Positions 8,524 to 18,679 of a stretch of 64,000 bases of DNA are shown in pieces; within the stretch, counting starts at the first letter, position 1; every line of letters begins with the position of its first letter. A model generated the notes under the pieces. The model made no database searches. It was not told the origin of the DNA and saw only the letters and a program-made list of their open reading frames with translations. The DNA is from Bacteroidota bacterium (lineage in GTDB: Bacteria; Bacteroidota; Bacteroidia; Chitinophagales; Chitinophagaceae), in assembly GCA_018266555.1 (NCBI GenBank), contig JAFEAF010000006.1, positions 161,088-225,087 of the forward strand, given 5' to 3'. Both the position numbers and the translations under genes were made by a program.

Positions 8524-9336
8524 ATGCCCTTGATGAACGCTTCTGTTTCGCTGCCCGAAACGATACTTTTACCCTCCGCTTTTTTGCAAAGAGAAGTAAC
8601 AATTGATTTGTATGAATCTTCATTCCCGGGTAACAGCCCTGAATTATATCTGCTATTAATTAACGATGGGCAAAACCTGGAAGAAATGGGGCTGAGTCGT
8701 TTGCTGGAAGAACTTTCTACAAATCAAAAAATCAAACCGCTGCTATGCGTGGGAATTCATGCAGGTACGGAAAGAAGAATGGAATACGGAGTGGCGGCGC
8801 AAACAGATTATCTGGGCAGAGGAGCTATGGCCGGTGCATATACTTCTTTTATTTTTGAAGAATTGTTGCCAGCCATTTACAAACTATACCCTAACCATAC
8901 ATTTAAAGAAAAAGCATTTGCCGGTTTTTCTCTCGGTGGCCTTAGCGCTTTGGATATTGTATGGAATCACCCGGATACATTTAAAATGGCAGGAGTATTT
9001 TCAGGTTCCTTGTGGTGGCGATCGCTGGACCAGAACGATCCGGCTTATAAAGATGATGAAAACCGAATTATGCAACAGCAGGTACGCAATGGTACATTTG
9101 CACCAGGTTTAAAATTTTTCTTTCAGTGCGGCAATAAAGATGAAACCAAAGACCGGAATGGAAACGGCATCATTGATTCCGTAGATGATACGCTGGACCT
9201 GATAAATGAATTAATACAGAAAGGATACGACCGCAATAAGGATATTGCGTTTTTAGAAATGAAAGATGGCCGGCATGATATTCCTACCTGGGCTGCGGCT
9301 ATGCCATTGTTTTTGGAATGGGGTTGGGGAAAGTGA
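8524..9336 (+). CDS. Enterochelin-esterase/esterase-D-like alpha/beta hydrolase
   Basis: 270 residues without a signal peptide, so cytoplasmic. The nucleophile elbow is AGFSLGGLSA (Ser136), preceded by the family's LLINDGQN and GIHAGTERRMEYG segments and followed by the catalytic His in DGRHDIPTW near the C-terminus. Relatives include Fes/IroE-type siderophore esterases and feruloyl-type esterases; the class is sure, the substrate is not. It diverges from the amide-ligase operon (171 bp between starts) and converges on a TonB-dependent receptor gene across a shared hairpin terminator, so a link to an imported or secreted small molecule is possible but unproven. Confidence 0.85.
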   Translation: MPLMNASVSLPETILLPSAFLQREVTIDLYESSFPGNSPELYLLLINDGQNLEEMGLSRLLEELSTNQKIKPLLCVGIHAGTERRMEYGVAAQTDYLGRGAMAGAYTSFIFEELLPAIYKLYPNHTFKEKAFAGFSLGGLSALDIVWNHPDTFKMAGVFSGSLWWRSLDQNDPAYKDDENRIMQQQVRNGTFAPGLKFFFQCGNKDETKDRNGNGIIDSVDDTLDLINELIQKGYDRNKDIAFLEMKDGRHDIPTWAAAMPLFLEWGWGK

Positions 9337-9358
9337 GTTTCCATCTATTACAATAAAT

Positions 9359-9390
9359 TAGAAGACCTCTCTGGTTGGAGAGGTCTTCTA
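9359..9390. terminator. Bidirectional hairpin between convergent genes
   Basis: Perfect 12-bp inverted repeat TAGAAGACCTCT (9359-9370) / AGAGGTCTTCTA (9379-9390) with an 8-nt loop, between the ends of the esterase gene and the TonB receptor gene. The T tracts on both sides are short (ATTTT on plus, ATTTA on minus), so it may act in both directions. Confidence 0.8.
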
Positions 9391-9414
9391 ATTTTACTTA
9401 AACATTAATTCAGA

Positions 9415-12400
9415 TTAAAAAAGATACCTTAAGCCAAATTGCATGGCCCATGTATTTGATGTTGAAATATTATTAAAGAATGAATAAGAAACAGGCGCAT
9501 TGTTAAATGATGTGAGATAGAAAGAGGGTATGCCACCACTTACACTTGACAAAGTAAGAGGGTTGTTTACAGTATAGCTCTTTCTTGCACCCCATTGGTG
9601 GTTGATAAGGTTTGGTATATTATAAATATCAGCACTGAATTGAATAGTATGCTTTTGCTTCCCTATTTTAGCATACAGATCTTGGATAAACTTCATATTA
9701 ACTGAATTGTACCATGGACGGAAAGCTCCGTTTCTGTCTGCTACCTGGCCCCGGTGTTTGCTCAGGTATGGATCCTGGCTGATATAATATTCAAAAAGTT
9801 GTGCCTGCTGTGCAGCTGTGTACAGAACGCCATTATAGGTGCGGTTGACGAATTGTATTTCATTGGGATCTGTAGCATTCTTAGGAATATAGATCAGGTT
9901 AGCAGAATTTTGCCCCTGGTTATTCACACTGCCACTATAAACGTAGCTGTATGCACCATTCTTAGCACCATCATAAACTAATGAAATAGTCGTTGCAAAA
10001 TGTTTTGCGTATTCAAAGCGTCGTGAAATGGCTCCTACTATATGATGCGGAAGAGCAAAACTGGTATTGGATAGCTGAAGATCATTTAATGTTCCGGCAG
10101 TGGCGTTTGCGTTATAAGTAGACGCTGCCTGCGAACCGGGGTTTTCTGTTAAATTGGTCCCGTAAGTATAAGTATATGCCAAAGAACCAAACCATCCTGT
10201 AGAAAATGTTTTTTCAATTTGAGCAGTAAATACAAAAGAACTGCCTTTACTTGAATTAGCAAGAACAATTGCATTCGATATATTCTGATATATTTTTCTA
10301 GCCGCACTTGAAGAATAATAGCCCCTTGTATATGAACCAGTAGTTACTGTTGCATTCGGATCATTTTGATTTGCATCAAACATATAGGTAGCATTTATAT
10401 CTTTAGTAAACAAAGCTTCCAAAGTTAATTTCCATGAATCACCGATTTTTTGTTCAAGGCCAAGATCAGTTCTCCAAATTTGAGGGAACTTATAATCGGG
10501 ATCAGTAACCACAACATTAGTTGAAGGAACGGTTCCCGCTGTTGTTGGAAAATACTGTGGCAATGAAGACGCAAGGGAAGTATTATAAAAAGGATTATAC
10601 GCTTTTGGATCGGGGTTGAAAAGGAAATTGTTCATATTCACACCTGAACTGGTATATAATACTTTAGCTGAATATTGATACATACCGCTATTAGTTGGAA
10701 TATTAGTCAGGTAAACGAAAGGAATTCTCCCGGTAAATAATCCGGTACCTCCTTTAATAATAAGTGATTTATCACCATACAAATCCCAACGGAAACTGGC
10801 TCGGGGCGAAAGCATTGCTTTTGCTTTTGGCCATTTCCCTGTAGTATAATGTATTCCATTTTGAAAAGCTAAGGCAGATGTTGCCGGGTTTTCAAGCGGC
10901 TGTTCAGGATAAATCGGTTGATCTGCCCGGATACCAAATGAAAATTTCAAATTAGGGTTCACATTAATATCATCTTGTACGTAAACAGATAATTGAGAAA
11001 TTTTTATTTGGGCTGAAAAAACAGCATCCTGCCCTGGGATCAGGGAATATGTTTGTGCAAATTTTAAAGGGGCACTGTTGTTAAGAAATGATTGCACACT
11101 GCTATAAAGGTAATAACCCTGTGATCCTGCCATAAACATATTACCAACTTTTTGTTTTTCTAAAGCAACACCCGCAGTTAAAGTATGTTTGCCTGTATAA
11201 TAGGTAAAATTATCAGTAAAACTCAACACATCAGTGTGTACTTTATTATTATTTGCATTAAAAGGTTCATTACCTGCACTTATATAGTTCCTCTTATCTG
11301 CGGCCATGATGTCAATAAAAGGGAATGTTGCACCATCATGAGTTTTATCGCTCCTTATTTGTGTGAATGTAGCTAAAAACTGGTTAGATATTTTACTGGA
11401 AAACCGGCTGTTCAATTCTACTGTACCTGCTTTAATTTTATCCTGTTGTGTATATGTAACTCCAGAAAATGCCATAGCAGAAGTAGAAAATTTAGGCCCG
11501 TAAGTAGCAATATCTGCACCTCCAATACCACCACTTTGTGAAGGCAGAAAATCCTGCTCACCCAAAAAATCACTGTACTTCAAGGTTAGTTTATGCTTGG
11601 TGCTGATATTCCAGTCAATTTTTGCAAGGTATTTATGATTCGTATTTTTAAATGATGGGAAATTATCATAAACACCGGGATCATAATTGTATTTACTTTT
11701 CAGATAATCACTTACTAATTTCAAAGAATCAACTGAAACGGTAGAAATATTACCCGTACCTGAACCTCCTGTAGGAGTATATGTAATACCTGCGGCTGGC
11801 GGCTTTTTCTCATATTCACCATTTATAAAGAAAAATAATTTATTTTTTATAATAGGGCCGCCAAGACTTGCGCCATATATCCTGCTTTCAAAGCTTGGAT
11901 TTGCGGCGGTTTGGCCTGCAATTTTATTTCCTACAAGGTTTTGATTTTTCCAGTAAGTGTAGGCTGTTCCATGAAAAGTATTGGTACCACTTTTTGTTAT
12001 AGCGGCAATATTAGCTCCCGTAAAATTACCCTGGCGAACATCATAAGGTGCAAGGCTAACAGAAACTTCATCCACCGCATCCAATGAAATTGGATTGTTT
12101 CCACCACCGGGAAATGGGTCATTACTTAATCCAAAACTATTATTCAGGTTAGCACCATCAATTGTAATGTTATTATACCTGCCATCACGACCACCAAAGC
12201 TGAATCCATTGGCCTGGGGTACCCTGCTGCTAAAATCTGTTATACTTCTGGTTAGTGAAGGCATCGATGTCAGCAACCTGCTGTTGATAACACTACTCAT
12301 GCCGCTTTTTTCGGCTGCAGCTTTTTTAGAGGTAGCCGAAATCAAAACGTTTTCTAATACCTGTTGGTTAACACTCATTGCTACCTTTACATCATATGGC

Positions 12401-12696
12401 TCCCCTAACTGAAGTGTAATATTTTCAAAGGTTGCTTGTTTGAAACCGATAAAATTTATTACTACCTGGTAAGGTCCGCCAATTCGCAAACCGTTCAAAA
12501 TAAAAAATCCGTCTTTGCTGGAAGTGGTTGAATACTTCGTCCCGGAAGGTAAATGTGTAGCAGTAATTGTGGCCCCAATTAATGGTTGATTGTTCTCGTC
12601 TTTAACGGAACCTGTAATTATGCTGGTTGTTACCTGTGCAAAAATAAATGTACCAGCACAAACTGCAATTAACAGAGTAAATAGTCTCTTAAGCAT
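9415..12696 (-). CDS. TonB-dependent receptor, Oar-like, with CarboxypepD_reg domain
   Basis: 1093 residues from the ATG at 12696, chosen over upstream codons because it gives a normal signal peptide (MLKRLFTLLIAVCAGTFIFA). A carboxypeptidase-regulatory beta-sandwich follows (IITGSVKDENNQPLIGATI to about residue 95), then the plug domain (FSFGGRDGRYNNITIDG; GNFTGANIAAITKSGTN) and a long 22-strand barrel ending in the aromatic FGLRYLF. Such proteins import or bind large substrates at the outer membrane using TonB energy. There is no SusD partner next to it, and the sequence is closer to the Oar/OmpA-related receptors than to SusC. It converges on the esterase gene. The region 12697-12940 upstream holds no gene. 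Confidence 0.93.
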   Translation of the reverse strand: MLKRLFTLLIAVCAGTFIFAQVTTSIITGSVKDENNQPLIGATITATHLPSGTKYSTTSSKDGFFILNGLRIGGPYQVVINFIGFKQATFENITLQLGEPYDVKVAMSVNQQVLENVLISATSKKAAAEKSGMSSVINSRLLTSMPSLTRSITDFSSRVPQANGFSFGGRDGRYNNITIDGANLNNSFGLSNDPFPGGGNNPISLDAVDEVSVSLAPYDVRQGNFTGANIAAITKSGTNTFHGTAYTYWKNQNLVGNKIAGQTAANPSFESRIYGASLGGPIIKNKLFFFINGEYEKKPPAAGITYTPTGGSGTGNISTVSVDSLKLVSDYLKSKYNYDPGVYDNFPSFKNTNHKYLAKIDWNISTKHKLTLKYSDFLGEQDFLPSQSGGIGGADIATYGPKFSTSAMAFSGVTYTQQDKIKAGTVELNSRFSSKISNQFLATFTQIRSDKTHDGATFPFIDIMAADKRNYISAGNEPFNANNNKVHTDVLSFTDNFTYYTGKHTLTAGVALEKQKVGNMFMAGSQGYYLYSSVQSFLNNSAPLKFAQTYSLIPGQDAVFSAQIKISQLSVYVQDDINVNPNLKFSFGIRADQPIYPEQPLENPATSALAFQNGIHYTTGKWPKAKAMLSPRASFRWDLYGDKSLIIKGGTGLFTGRIPFVYLTNIPTNSGMYQYSAKVLYTSSGVNMNNFLFNPDPKAYNPFYNTSLASSLPQYFPTTAGTVPSTNVVVTDPDYKFPQIWRTDLGLEQKIGDSWKLTLEALFTKDINATYMFDANQNDPNATVTTGSYTRGYYSSSAARKIYQNISNAIVLANSSKGSSFVFTAQIEKTFSTGWFGSLAYTYTYGTNLTENPGSQAASTYNANATAGTLNDLQLSNTSFALPHHIVGAISRRFEYAKHFATTISLVYDGAKNGAYSYVYSGSVNNQGQNSANLIYIPKNATDPNEIQFVNRTYNGVLYTAAQQAQLFEYYISQDPYLSKHRGQVADRNGAFRPWYNSVNMKFIQDLYAKIGKQKHTIQFSADIYNIPNLINHQWGARKSYTVNNPLTLSSVSGGIPSFYLTSFNNAPVSYSFFNNISTSNTWAMQFGLRYLF

Positions 12697-12940
12697 AAGT
12701 TTTGTTTTACGGTTGCAAAATAAGGGATTTTCTAAAATTAAGCTAAACAAATATTCAGCGGGCAGAATACACAAAAATTGATTTTAATATCTTACCGTAC
12801 TGGCTCATTTAACCTGCAAAACATTTAAATTATTTCATATAGATGCTAAAAACTTTTTTTTAACCATTACAGGTTTGAATCGATGTTATTCTTGATTTTA
12901 GTATATTTTCTCCCTGCTTTGCGAAAATTCATCCCAATGA

Positions 12941-15900
12941 CTATTCCTTGTTTGATTCCTCTTTCCCGGGTATTTTCTCTTCTTTTTCTGCTTCAGGTTT
13001 TTGGGAAACTGCTTTTTGCTTTTTATTGTTTTTTCGTCCAAATAAATCATGCAGGTTATCAAATTCATTCCTGTATGCTATGCTGGCCCCGGTTCTGCGG
13101 GAGCGGGCCGGGCCTCCGGAGGTAGTGATACTCAGGTAATCTGTATTTTCCCGGTAAAAGAATGAAGCTCTCACTGTACCGCTCTGGTTAATCAGCCATT
13201 CCATGGTGACATCGGGCAGCAATTGTATGGTCTGCTGAATACTGGACTGTTGCAATGGCGCTTCAAACCCGCCGCCAAATGTTATAACGAATCTATTATT
13301 AAAAAATGAACGGCCTACTGAAAGATTTATATTGCTGCTCAGGTTCAGCGCTGTTTTATTATTAGGGTCAATAATGTTTTTATTATAAACAGAACTGGAG
13401 AAGTTAACCCGGTATTTATCATTCTTTAAAAGCTTGCCGAGTATCTTATTCAATTCTGAATTTACTACTCCTACAAAGATGCCCGAGATCGTATTAGTGG
13501 CTATTTCGCTGATGTTGAAAGATGATGTGGCAGCAGATGACGATCCGATTTCACTAGGAGCAAATGTATTCAGTACGATCAGGTAAAATACCTGCTTATT
13601 CATTTCATTCGGATTTTTTTCAATCTGGTGAATATTGAATGAAAAAGCCGGATCGGTGACAGCCGGGCTGGACGAGGGAAAGTCAAGGCTGAATTTTATA
13701 TCGGGTTTAAAAAGGTCGCCGGTTAGTGAAGCCACTACATATACATCACCTCTTACTTTGGCAAAATTCGGATCCACAGGCAATGAATTGGCCAATGGGG
13801 AGAAGCTTACTTTTTCTGCATTGTATTGTGCATCAAAATTAATCCTGGCTTTATACGGATCACCGTTCCATTTGATATAGTTATTCCCACCTTTTTTTAT
13901 GGTAAATGGTTTTTTGAAAAATGATTGAAAGGTGAACAGGTAACTTCCATCTTCAATTTCAAATCCGCCATTTAAGCTTAATGGTTCAGAAGATCCTGCT
14001 TTGATATTCAAATCGCCTTTACCACGGGCTTTTATTTCGTCGCCCGTAAGGTCATCCAATATCATTCTAAAATTCACCATCGGGTTTGCGCTTACATCCA
14101 CATCATACAAAATATTTGATTCTTGTGCGTAGCGGCTGCTATCGCTCATTTCATGACCGTATTTTTTTTCTGTAAGAAAATCAGCTATACCCGTTTCCCT
14201 GCTTCGGGATGGCGGAAGCGTAATATAGCTGCTGTCTATTGAAGAAGCAATAGCACTGATCTGCATAAACATTTCAGATTGCGGGCCGGTAAGTGAAAAG
14301 GACCCGGTACCTTTTACATAACCATAAAATTGGTCGTTATCTTTAGCCGTAGTATTCAGCAATAATACCGGTTTGTTATTTTCTTCACCGGTACTGTTGG
14401 GTTTTCTTGTAGAAACATACAGGTCATAAAACATGTCTTTGAAAGAATGATGCTGTATGGATCCATTCAGGTATATTGGGTTCTTGGTGGCTGAATCAGT
14501 GAGCACAATGCCATCCAGGTCTATTTCATTTGGCTTTAATTGAATGGTAGTATCTTTTATTTTATAAAAGCATTGGGTAAAATTTACTTTCAACCCGGCA
14601 TCATGAAGTCTTGCTTTTCCTGTAAAATTTAATTCATCTAACGGACCACTCATAGATATTGGCCCGGTAATATATCCCTGCACATCAGAAAACAAGGGCT
14701 GGAGAAATTGTTCCAGAAATTTGATCGGATAATTTTGAGTATTGCCGCTGATCAGGTTGTTCCTTGCTTTCAGGCTGTCTTTAAGATTTATATGAAGATT
14801 AAAATCTATCTTATGATCTGGGTCTAAGTTTTTTCCCAAGCCGGATAATTCACCAGTTTCATTATTGTATTCTATATGTGTTGTCATCCCGCCTAACGAA
14901 TCGTTGTCAAACCGTAGCTGATCTGCATTGATGTCTGATGTTACATTGAATTTTTTATACGGGTCTTCTACATGGATCGTTCCGGAGACAAGACCTTCCA
15001 GCCGTTTCTTCCTTAAAAACAGTGGTGAAAAATCTCCCAGGTTTACCTTTTTTAAATTGATGAGAAGGTTATTCCAGTTTCCATTTGTAGAAGGCTCTGT
15101 ACCCATTTTGATTTCCTGTTCTCCATCACTCAATAATAATTGTCCCTGCGCCTGGGAATTATTTCCGAATTCCAGTTCCCCGTTTTTTTCAATGTTCCAG
15201 GTTTTCCCATTTAATACAAATGAAGTGGTATCAAACCGGATTTTCACTCCGTTTTCATAAAAATGTACCATCCCGTTAATATTGGCTTTATTCAGGGCAG
15301 TGTTAGAGCCGGTAGTAATGCTTACAATAGAGGAATCCTGAGCCGATTCTATATTAAATGTAGTCAATGGCAGGTTTAGAGTATCATTCATCAAAGCATT
15401 TCCGGTACTTCCCGAAAGAGTTAATTTGGATAGAGTGCCGAGGGCTTTCAGTTGTGCATTTGTAAAAACATATTGTTTGAAAGAAAAATTAGGAACATCT
15501 GCCTTGAGATCAAAATGGTGATCAGAAAGATCCACTTTGCCTGTCACATGGCTATAATCAAATCCTTTCAGGTCTTTTGAAAAAAGAGTCATCAGGTCAT
15601 TGATATTCCGGGTGCTGACGTCAAAGGTAAACACTTCTTTTACGGGCTCAGTATGAGGTGCTTTGATATAAGAGGGATAATATTTGTTCAGAAATAATAA
15701 AAAAGCATCAGGTAAATCTTTAATATTAAAATTACCACTGATGGCAGCATCAAATTCATTGGAGTTTGCTGTAATAGTTTTAATCCTGTTCGAAATAATT
15801 GAAGTAATGATGAGGGAATCAAACGGAAGCCGTAAACTGTTTCGGATTAATGTTGCATCGCTGATGCGTGCCGTTCCTTTAAAGTTATCCAGTGTATTTC

Positions 15901-17761
15901 CTGCAAAATCCAAATTGAATTTGCCATTAAAAATTATACTGTCTTTAGTGATATTCAGTTTTTGCAGATTTGCATTGGCTACATGGGAAATAAAATTAAA
16001 TGCCGGAACCGAATCATTCAGATTGATGGAACCATTTAATGACAGGGAAATATTAGGGTCATCAATAGATGCCACCCCATCAAACTGTTTTTTATCCAGA
16101 GTTCCGTTCAAGGTGATTTTTTGGTACCTGTAATTGTTATAATCTACATAATGAATTTTCCCATCAAAGGTTGTGTTGCGTTTTGAAGGGCTGAAACCAC
16201 TCCCTTTCACCACACCATTCAGGGAAATAGCACCCAGGTCTGCTTCCTCCAGGAACGTTCCTAATTGAAAATTATCGGTAGAAATATTTCCGGAATACAA
16301 GGGAGCTTCCCGGTTAGGAAATTTCATATTCAAATCGCATTGAATCGTTCCGAGATTAGTGCCAATACTGCCAAAGGTTACAAAGTCATGAATGAAACCG
16401 GTAAAGCTTCCTGTGAAATGCAGGTATTCGATTTTACGCAAATTGGGATTGGTTACACCTCGTAATTGAGGAATAATCTCTATGGCATCTCTGTAAGTTG
16501 TTCTGAAATCGTTTGCTTTAAAGTCAATAAAAGTTTGATTAATATCCGGAAGACCTGTCATGGAAATATCACCATTCAATAATGTGCTGCCTCCGGCCTG
16601 CACGATCAATCCTTTCCCGATAAGCTCATTTACCGGGCCACGGATATTGCCTTTGAAACTGATTCTTTTTTTCCAGGAGCTTAATGCAGGGGCAAAATAG
16701 GCTATGTCATCACTTTCAATCTCGGTGCCTTCAAAGTTGCCGGTCATATTTATTTTATCAACAAAATCATCCATGTCGCTGAAATCAGCATAGCTCATCG
16801 AAAAATAATCTTTGATGTTACTTTTATTTGTCTGGATATTAAGATGGTTAAAAGTCATTTCACGGGGCGTGAACTTTACATCCGCCAGCATGTTCTTCAC
16901 TTCAAAGCCACTGCGTTCTTTTGTATTTAATTTCAAATGGGCACTGATAGTATCCTGATCCCACCTAAGGTTGGTAAATACTGTATTGATATGATTGAAG
17001 TCAATATGTTTTCCGTCAAAAGAACTAAGCAGGGGTATGCTGTCTATTTTATCTGTTTTAAATGTCCCATTATCAATATTTAAATTTGCAACCTGCATAA
17101 TCCAGTTATCACGGTTCCATTGCAATTGAGAACCAGGAGCAGGAGTTTCACTTGTATATGTTGTCCTTTCCTGACGGTTTCCTTTATAGTTTTGCAACGC
17201 CACTATAGGATCAGAAATAGTAAGTGATGAAATATCGACAATTTTTCTTTTGAGATCAATCTGGTTGGCATCTAACTGTAATGCACCAATATATATTTGC
17301 ATATCCTCTCCTGCCCAGGCATCCTTTTTCACAAAAGCAACATTTTTCAATGTTACTTTTTTCAGGTCTAAATTAATTCCTCCCTTTACGGATTTTTCAG
17401 AGGTATCATTAGAAGAAAAATAATCAAATAAAAACTGGTTATTCCAAACAGAATCAGTACGCTGAAATTTAATCAAAGCATTTTCCAGGCCTATATATTT
17501 GAGTTCTGTTTTGTTTTTGAAAAAAAACCAATCCGTAATCCTCACCTGCAGATCGCCTGCATATATTAAGGTGTCGCCGCTACGGTCTTTTACCATAAAA
17601 TCTTCGAGGTGCAGCCGGTTGAAAAGTGAAAAGTCAACATGCCCGATACTGATTTTAGTTTGCAGCTCTTTAGAAAATTTTTTTGTAACCTGCGCTGCTA
17701 TCCAGTTTTGCCCAAAAGGAGTTTTAATAAAAATCCATAATGCCAGGATCAGAAACAGCAA
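12941..17761 (-). CDS. tamB: TamB-like translocation/assembly module protein (DUF490)
   Basis: About 1606 residues, anchored by one N-terminal membrane helix (LFLILALWIFIKTPFGQNW) and then a very long repetitive beta-strand region of the AsmA/TamB type (many FDGK, LSLNGSI, FTGKARL strands). It ends in the TamB C-terminal domain (INFDAQYNAEKVSF; VRGDVYVVASLTGDL) and a lysine/glutamate-rich tail. The family forms a periplasm-spanning groove that serves outer-membrane biogenesis or lipid transport. The reading frame has no ATG: it begins TTG at 17761 and stays open to a stop at 17819-17821, so CTG at 17803 (LKTFKKILLWFF) or the TTG may be used. The upstream option adds the basic residues expected before the helix. 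No TamA/Omp85 gene is adjacent. Confidence 0.9.
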   Translation of the reverse strand: MLFLILALWIFIKTPFGQNWIAAQVTKKFSKELQTKISIGHVDFSLFNRLHLEDFMVKDRSGDTLIYAGDLQVRITDWFFFKNKTELKYIGLENALIKFQRTDSVWNNQFLFDYFSSNDTSEKSVKGGINLDLKKVTLKNVAFVKKDAWAGEDMQIYIGALQLDANQIDLKRKIVDISSLTISDPIVALQNYKGNRQERTTYTSETPAPGSQLQWNRDNWIMQVANLNIDNGTFKTDKIDSIPLLSSFDGKHIDFNHINTVFTNLRWDQDTISAHLKLNTKERSGFEVKNMLADVKFTPREMTFNHLNIQTNKSNIKDYFSMSYADFSDMDDFVDKINMTGNFEGTEIESDDIAYFAPALSSWKKRISFKGNIRGPVNELIGKGLIVQAGGSTLLNGDISMTGLPDINQTFIDFKANDFRTTYRDAIEIIPQLRGVTNPNLRKIEYLHFTGSFTGFIHDFVTFGSIGTNLGTIQCDLNMKFPNREAPLYSGNISTDNFQLGTFLEEADLGAISLNGVVKGSGFSPSKRNTTFDGKIHYVDYNNYRYQKITLNGTLDKKQFDGVASIDDPNISLSLNGSINLNDSVPAFNFISHVANANLQKLNITKDSIIFNGKFNLDFAGNTLDNFKGTARISDATLIRNSLRLPFDSLIITSIISNRIKTITANSNEFDAAISGNFNIKDLPDAFLLFLNKYYPSYIKAPHTEPVKEVFTFDVSTRNINDLMTLFSKDLKGFDYSHVTGKVDLSDHHFDLKADVPNFSFKQYVFTNAQLKALGTLSKLTLSGSTGNALMNDTLNLPLTTFNIESAQDSSIVSITTGSNTALNKANINGMVHFYENGVKIRFDTTSFVLNGKTWNIEKNGELEFGNNSQAQGQLLLSDGEQEIKMGTEPSTNGNWNNLLINLKKVNLGDFSPLFLRKKRLEGLVSGTIHVEDPYKKFNVTSDINADQLRFDNDSLGGMTTHIEYNNETGELSGLGKNLDPDHKIDFNLHINLKDSLKARNNLISGNTQNYPIKFLEQFLQPLFSDVQGYITGPISMSGPLDELNFTGKARLHDAGLKVNFTQCFYKIKDTTIQLKPNEIDLDGIVLTDSATKNPIYLNGSIQHHSFKDMFYDLYVSTRKPNSTGEENNKPVLLLNTTAKDNDQFYGYVKGTGSFSLTGPQSEMFMQISAIASSIDSSYITLPPSRSRETGIADFLTEKKYGHEMSDSSRYAQESNILYDVDVSANPMVNFRMILDDLTGDEIKARGKGDLNIKAGSSEPLSLNGGFEIEDGSYLFTFQSFFKKPFTIKKGGNNYIKWNGDPYKARINFDAQYNAEKVSFSPLANSLPVDPNFAKVRGDVYVVASLTGDLFKPDIKFSLDFPSSSPAVTDPAFSFNIHQIEKNPNEMNKQVFYLIVLNTFAPSEIGSSSAATSSFNISEIATNTISGIFVGVVNSELNKILGKLLKNDKYRVNFSSSVYNKNIIDPNNKTALNLSSNINLSVGRSFFNNRFVITFGGGFEAPLQQSSIQQTIQLLPDVTMEWLINQSGTVRASFFYRENTDYLSITTSGGPARSRRTGASIAYRNEFDNLHDLFGRKNNKKQKAVSQKPEAEKEEKIPGKEESNKE

Positions 17762-17962
17762 TGAAAGGAAGAACCAGAGTAATATTTTTTTGAATGTCTT
17801 CAGGGACAGTTGTTTATTTTACAAAAATAGAGATTCGCTTCCTTAGGGCAAATACAATACCAGCTTGAAATCAAAGCAGGGGAAACGAGCAGCAGTTTTA
17901 ACAATGTAAGAAAGAAAAGTATTTATCTCAATCCGGCCGGGTTCTCCTTCCGAAATTCCGTA

Positions 17963-18616
17963 TCATTTATTTTTTTTGGGGTGAAAATATTGTCCAATGG
18001 ATATGCCTATAACCCGGTGGCGAATATTGGGGCCGTCATCAACATTGCTGATATTGGTGAGGCCAAAACCGTAATTGAGATAAACTGTAAAGCCCCTGGC
18101 ATCTTCGTAACCTATTTGTGCCATCGCATTAGCAGCATAGTTTCCATATTCAGCAAAGCCATACTTCATTTTGCGATTAACTAAATTTCCATTCAGCAGG
18201 TGAAATTTTTCCCGGCCAAATATCTGAAAGTCCAGCGAAGGGCCGCCCCTAAAAAACCAATGATTGGGTTTATTGCTAAAATCTACTTCCAGCAATGCAG
18301 CCAGCTCCAGGGTATGAATGGTAGTGTTATTATCTACGGCTGTGACATCAGGCGGATATGAATATTGTGTAAATGATGCCTTGTACCCTTTCAGGCTGTA
18401 AAATATTTGCGGAGCAAAATAGAGATTATTATCAAACGGAACTTTGCAATTCATGCCTAACTGGAATCCGAATTTTCTTTTTGTGGATTGTTTTGCATCC
18501 TGAATGGAATAACGTGCAGTGGTAACCTGTGGGCCTGCTAAAATTCCGATTTTTACCTGGCCCTGAACAGCAAAACTGATAAAGGTGATGGAAAGAAACA
18601 GAATATATGATTTCAT
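17963..18616 (-). CDS. PorT-like small outer-membrane beta-barrel protein
   Basis: 217 residues with signal peptide (MKSYILFLSITFISFAVQG) and alternating amphipathic strands typical of the outer membrane beta-barrel domain (GILAGPQV, LYFAPQIFYSLKGY, FTVYLNYGFGL), ending in a short lysine tail. This is the 8-strand PorT/OmpW-like group found in many copies in Bacteroidota; individual functions are mostly unknown. The gene stands alone; TATTTTTA, a near match to the -7 box, lies upstream of the ATG. Confidence 0.75.
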   Translation of the reverse strand: MKSYILFLSITFISFAVQGQVKIGILAGPQVTTARYSIQDAKQSTKRKFGFQLGMNCKVPFDNNLYFAPQIFYSLKGYKASFTQYSYPPDVTAVDNNTTIHTLELAALLEVDFSNKPNHWFFRGGPSLDFQIFGREKFHLLNGNLVNRKMKYGFAEYGNYAANAMAQIGYEDARGFTVYLNYGFGLTNISNVDDGPNIRHRVIGISIGQYFHPKKNK

Positions 18617-18679
18617 CAGAAGTGGACGATAGTATTAGCGATAAAAATAGAGATTATAATCCGTAATTCAATGCCGGAA

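Noticed and set aside
8759..9112. 117-codon frame inside the esterase gene
   Set aside because: Same strand but a different frame from the esterase, which has full family motifs; shadow frame.
15684..16133. 149-codon frame antisense to tamB
   Set aside because: Lies wholly within tamB on the other strand, with no signal or domain; typical of AT-rich antisense open frames.
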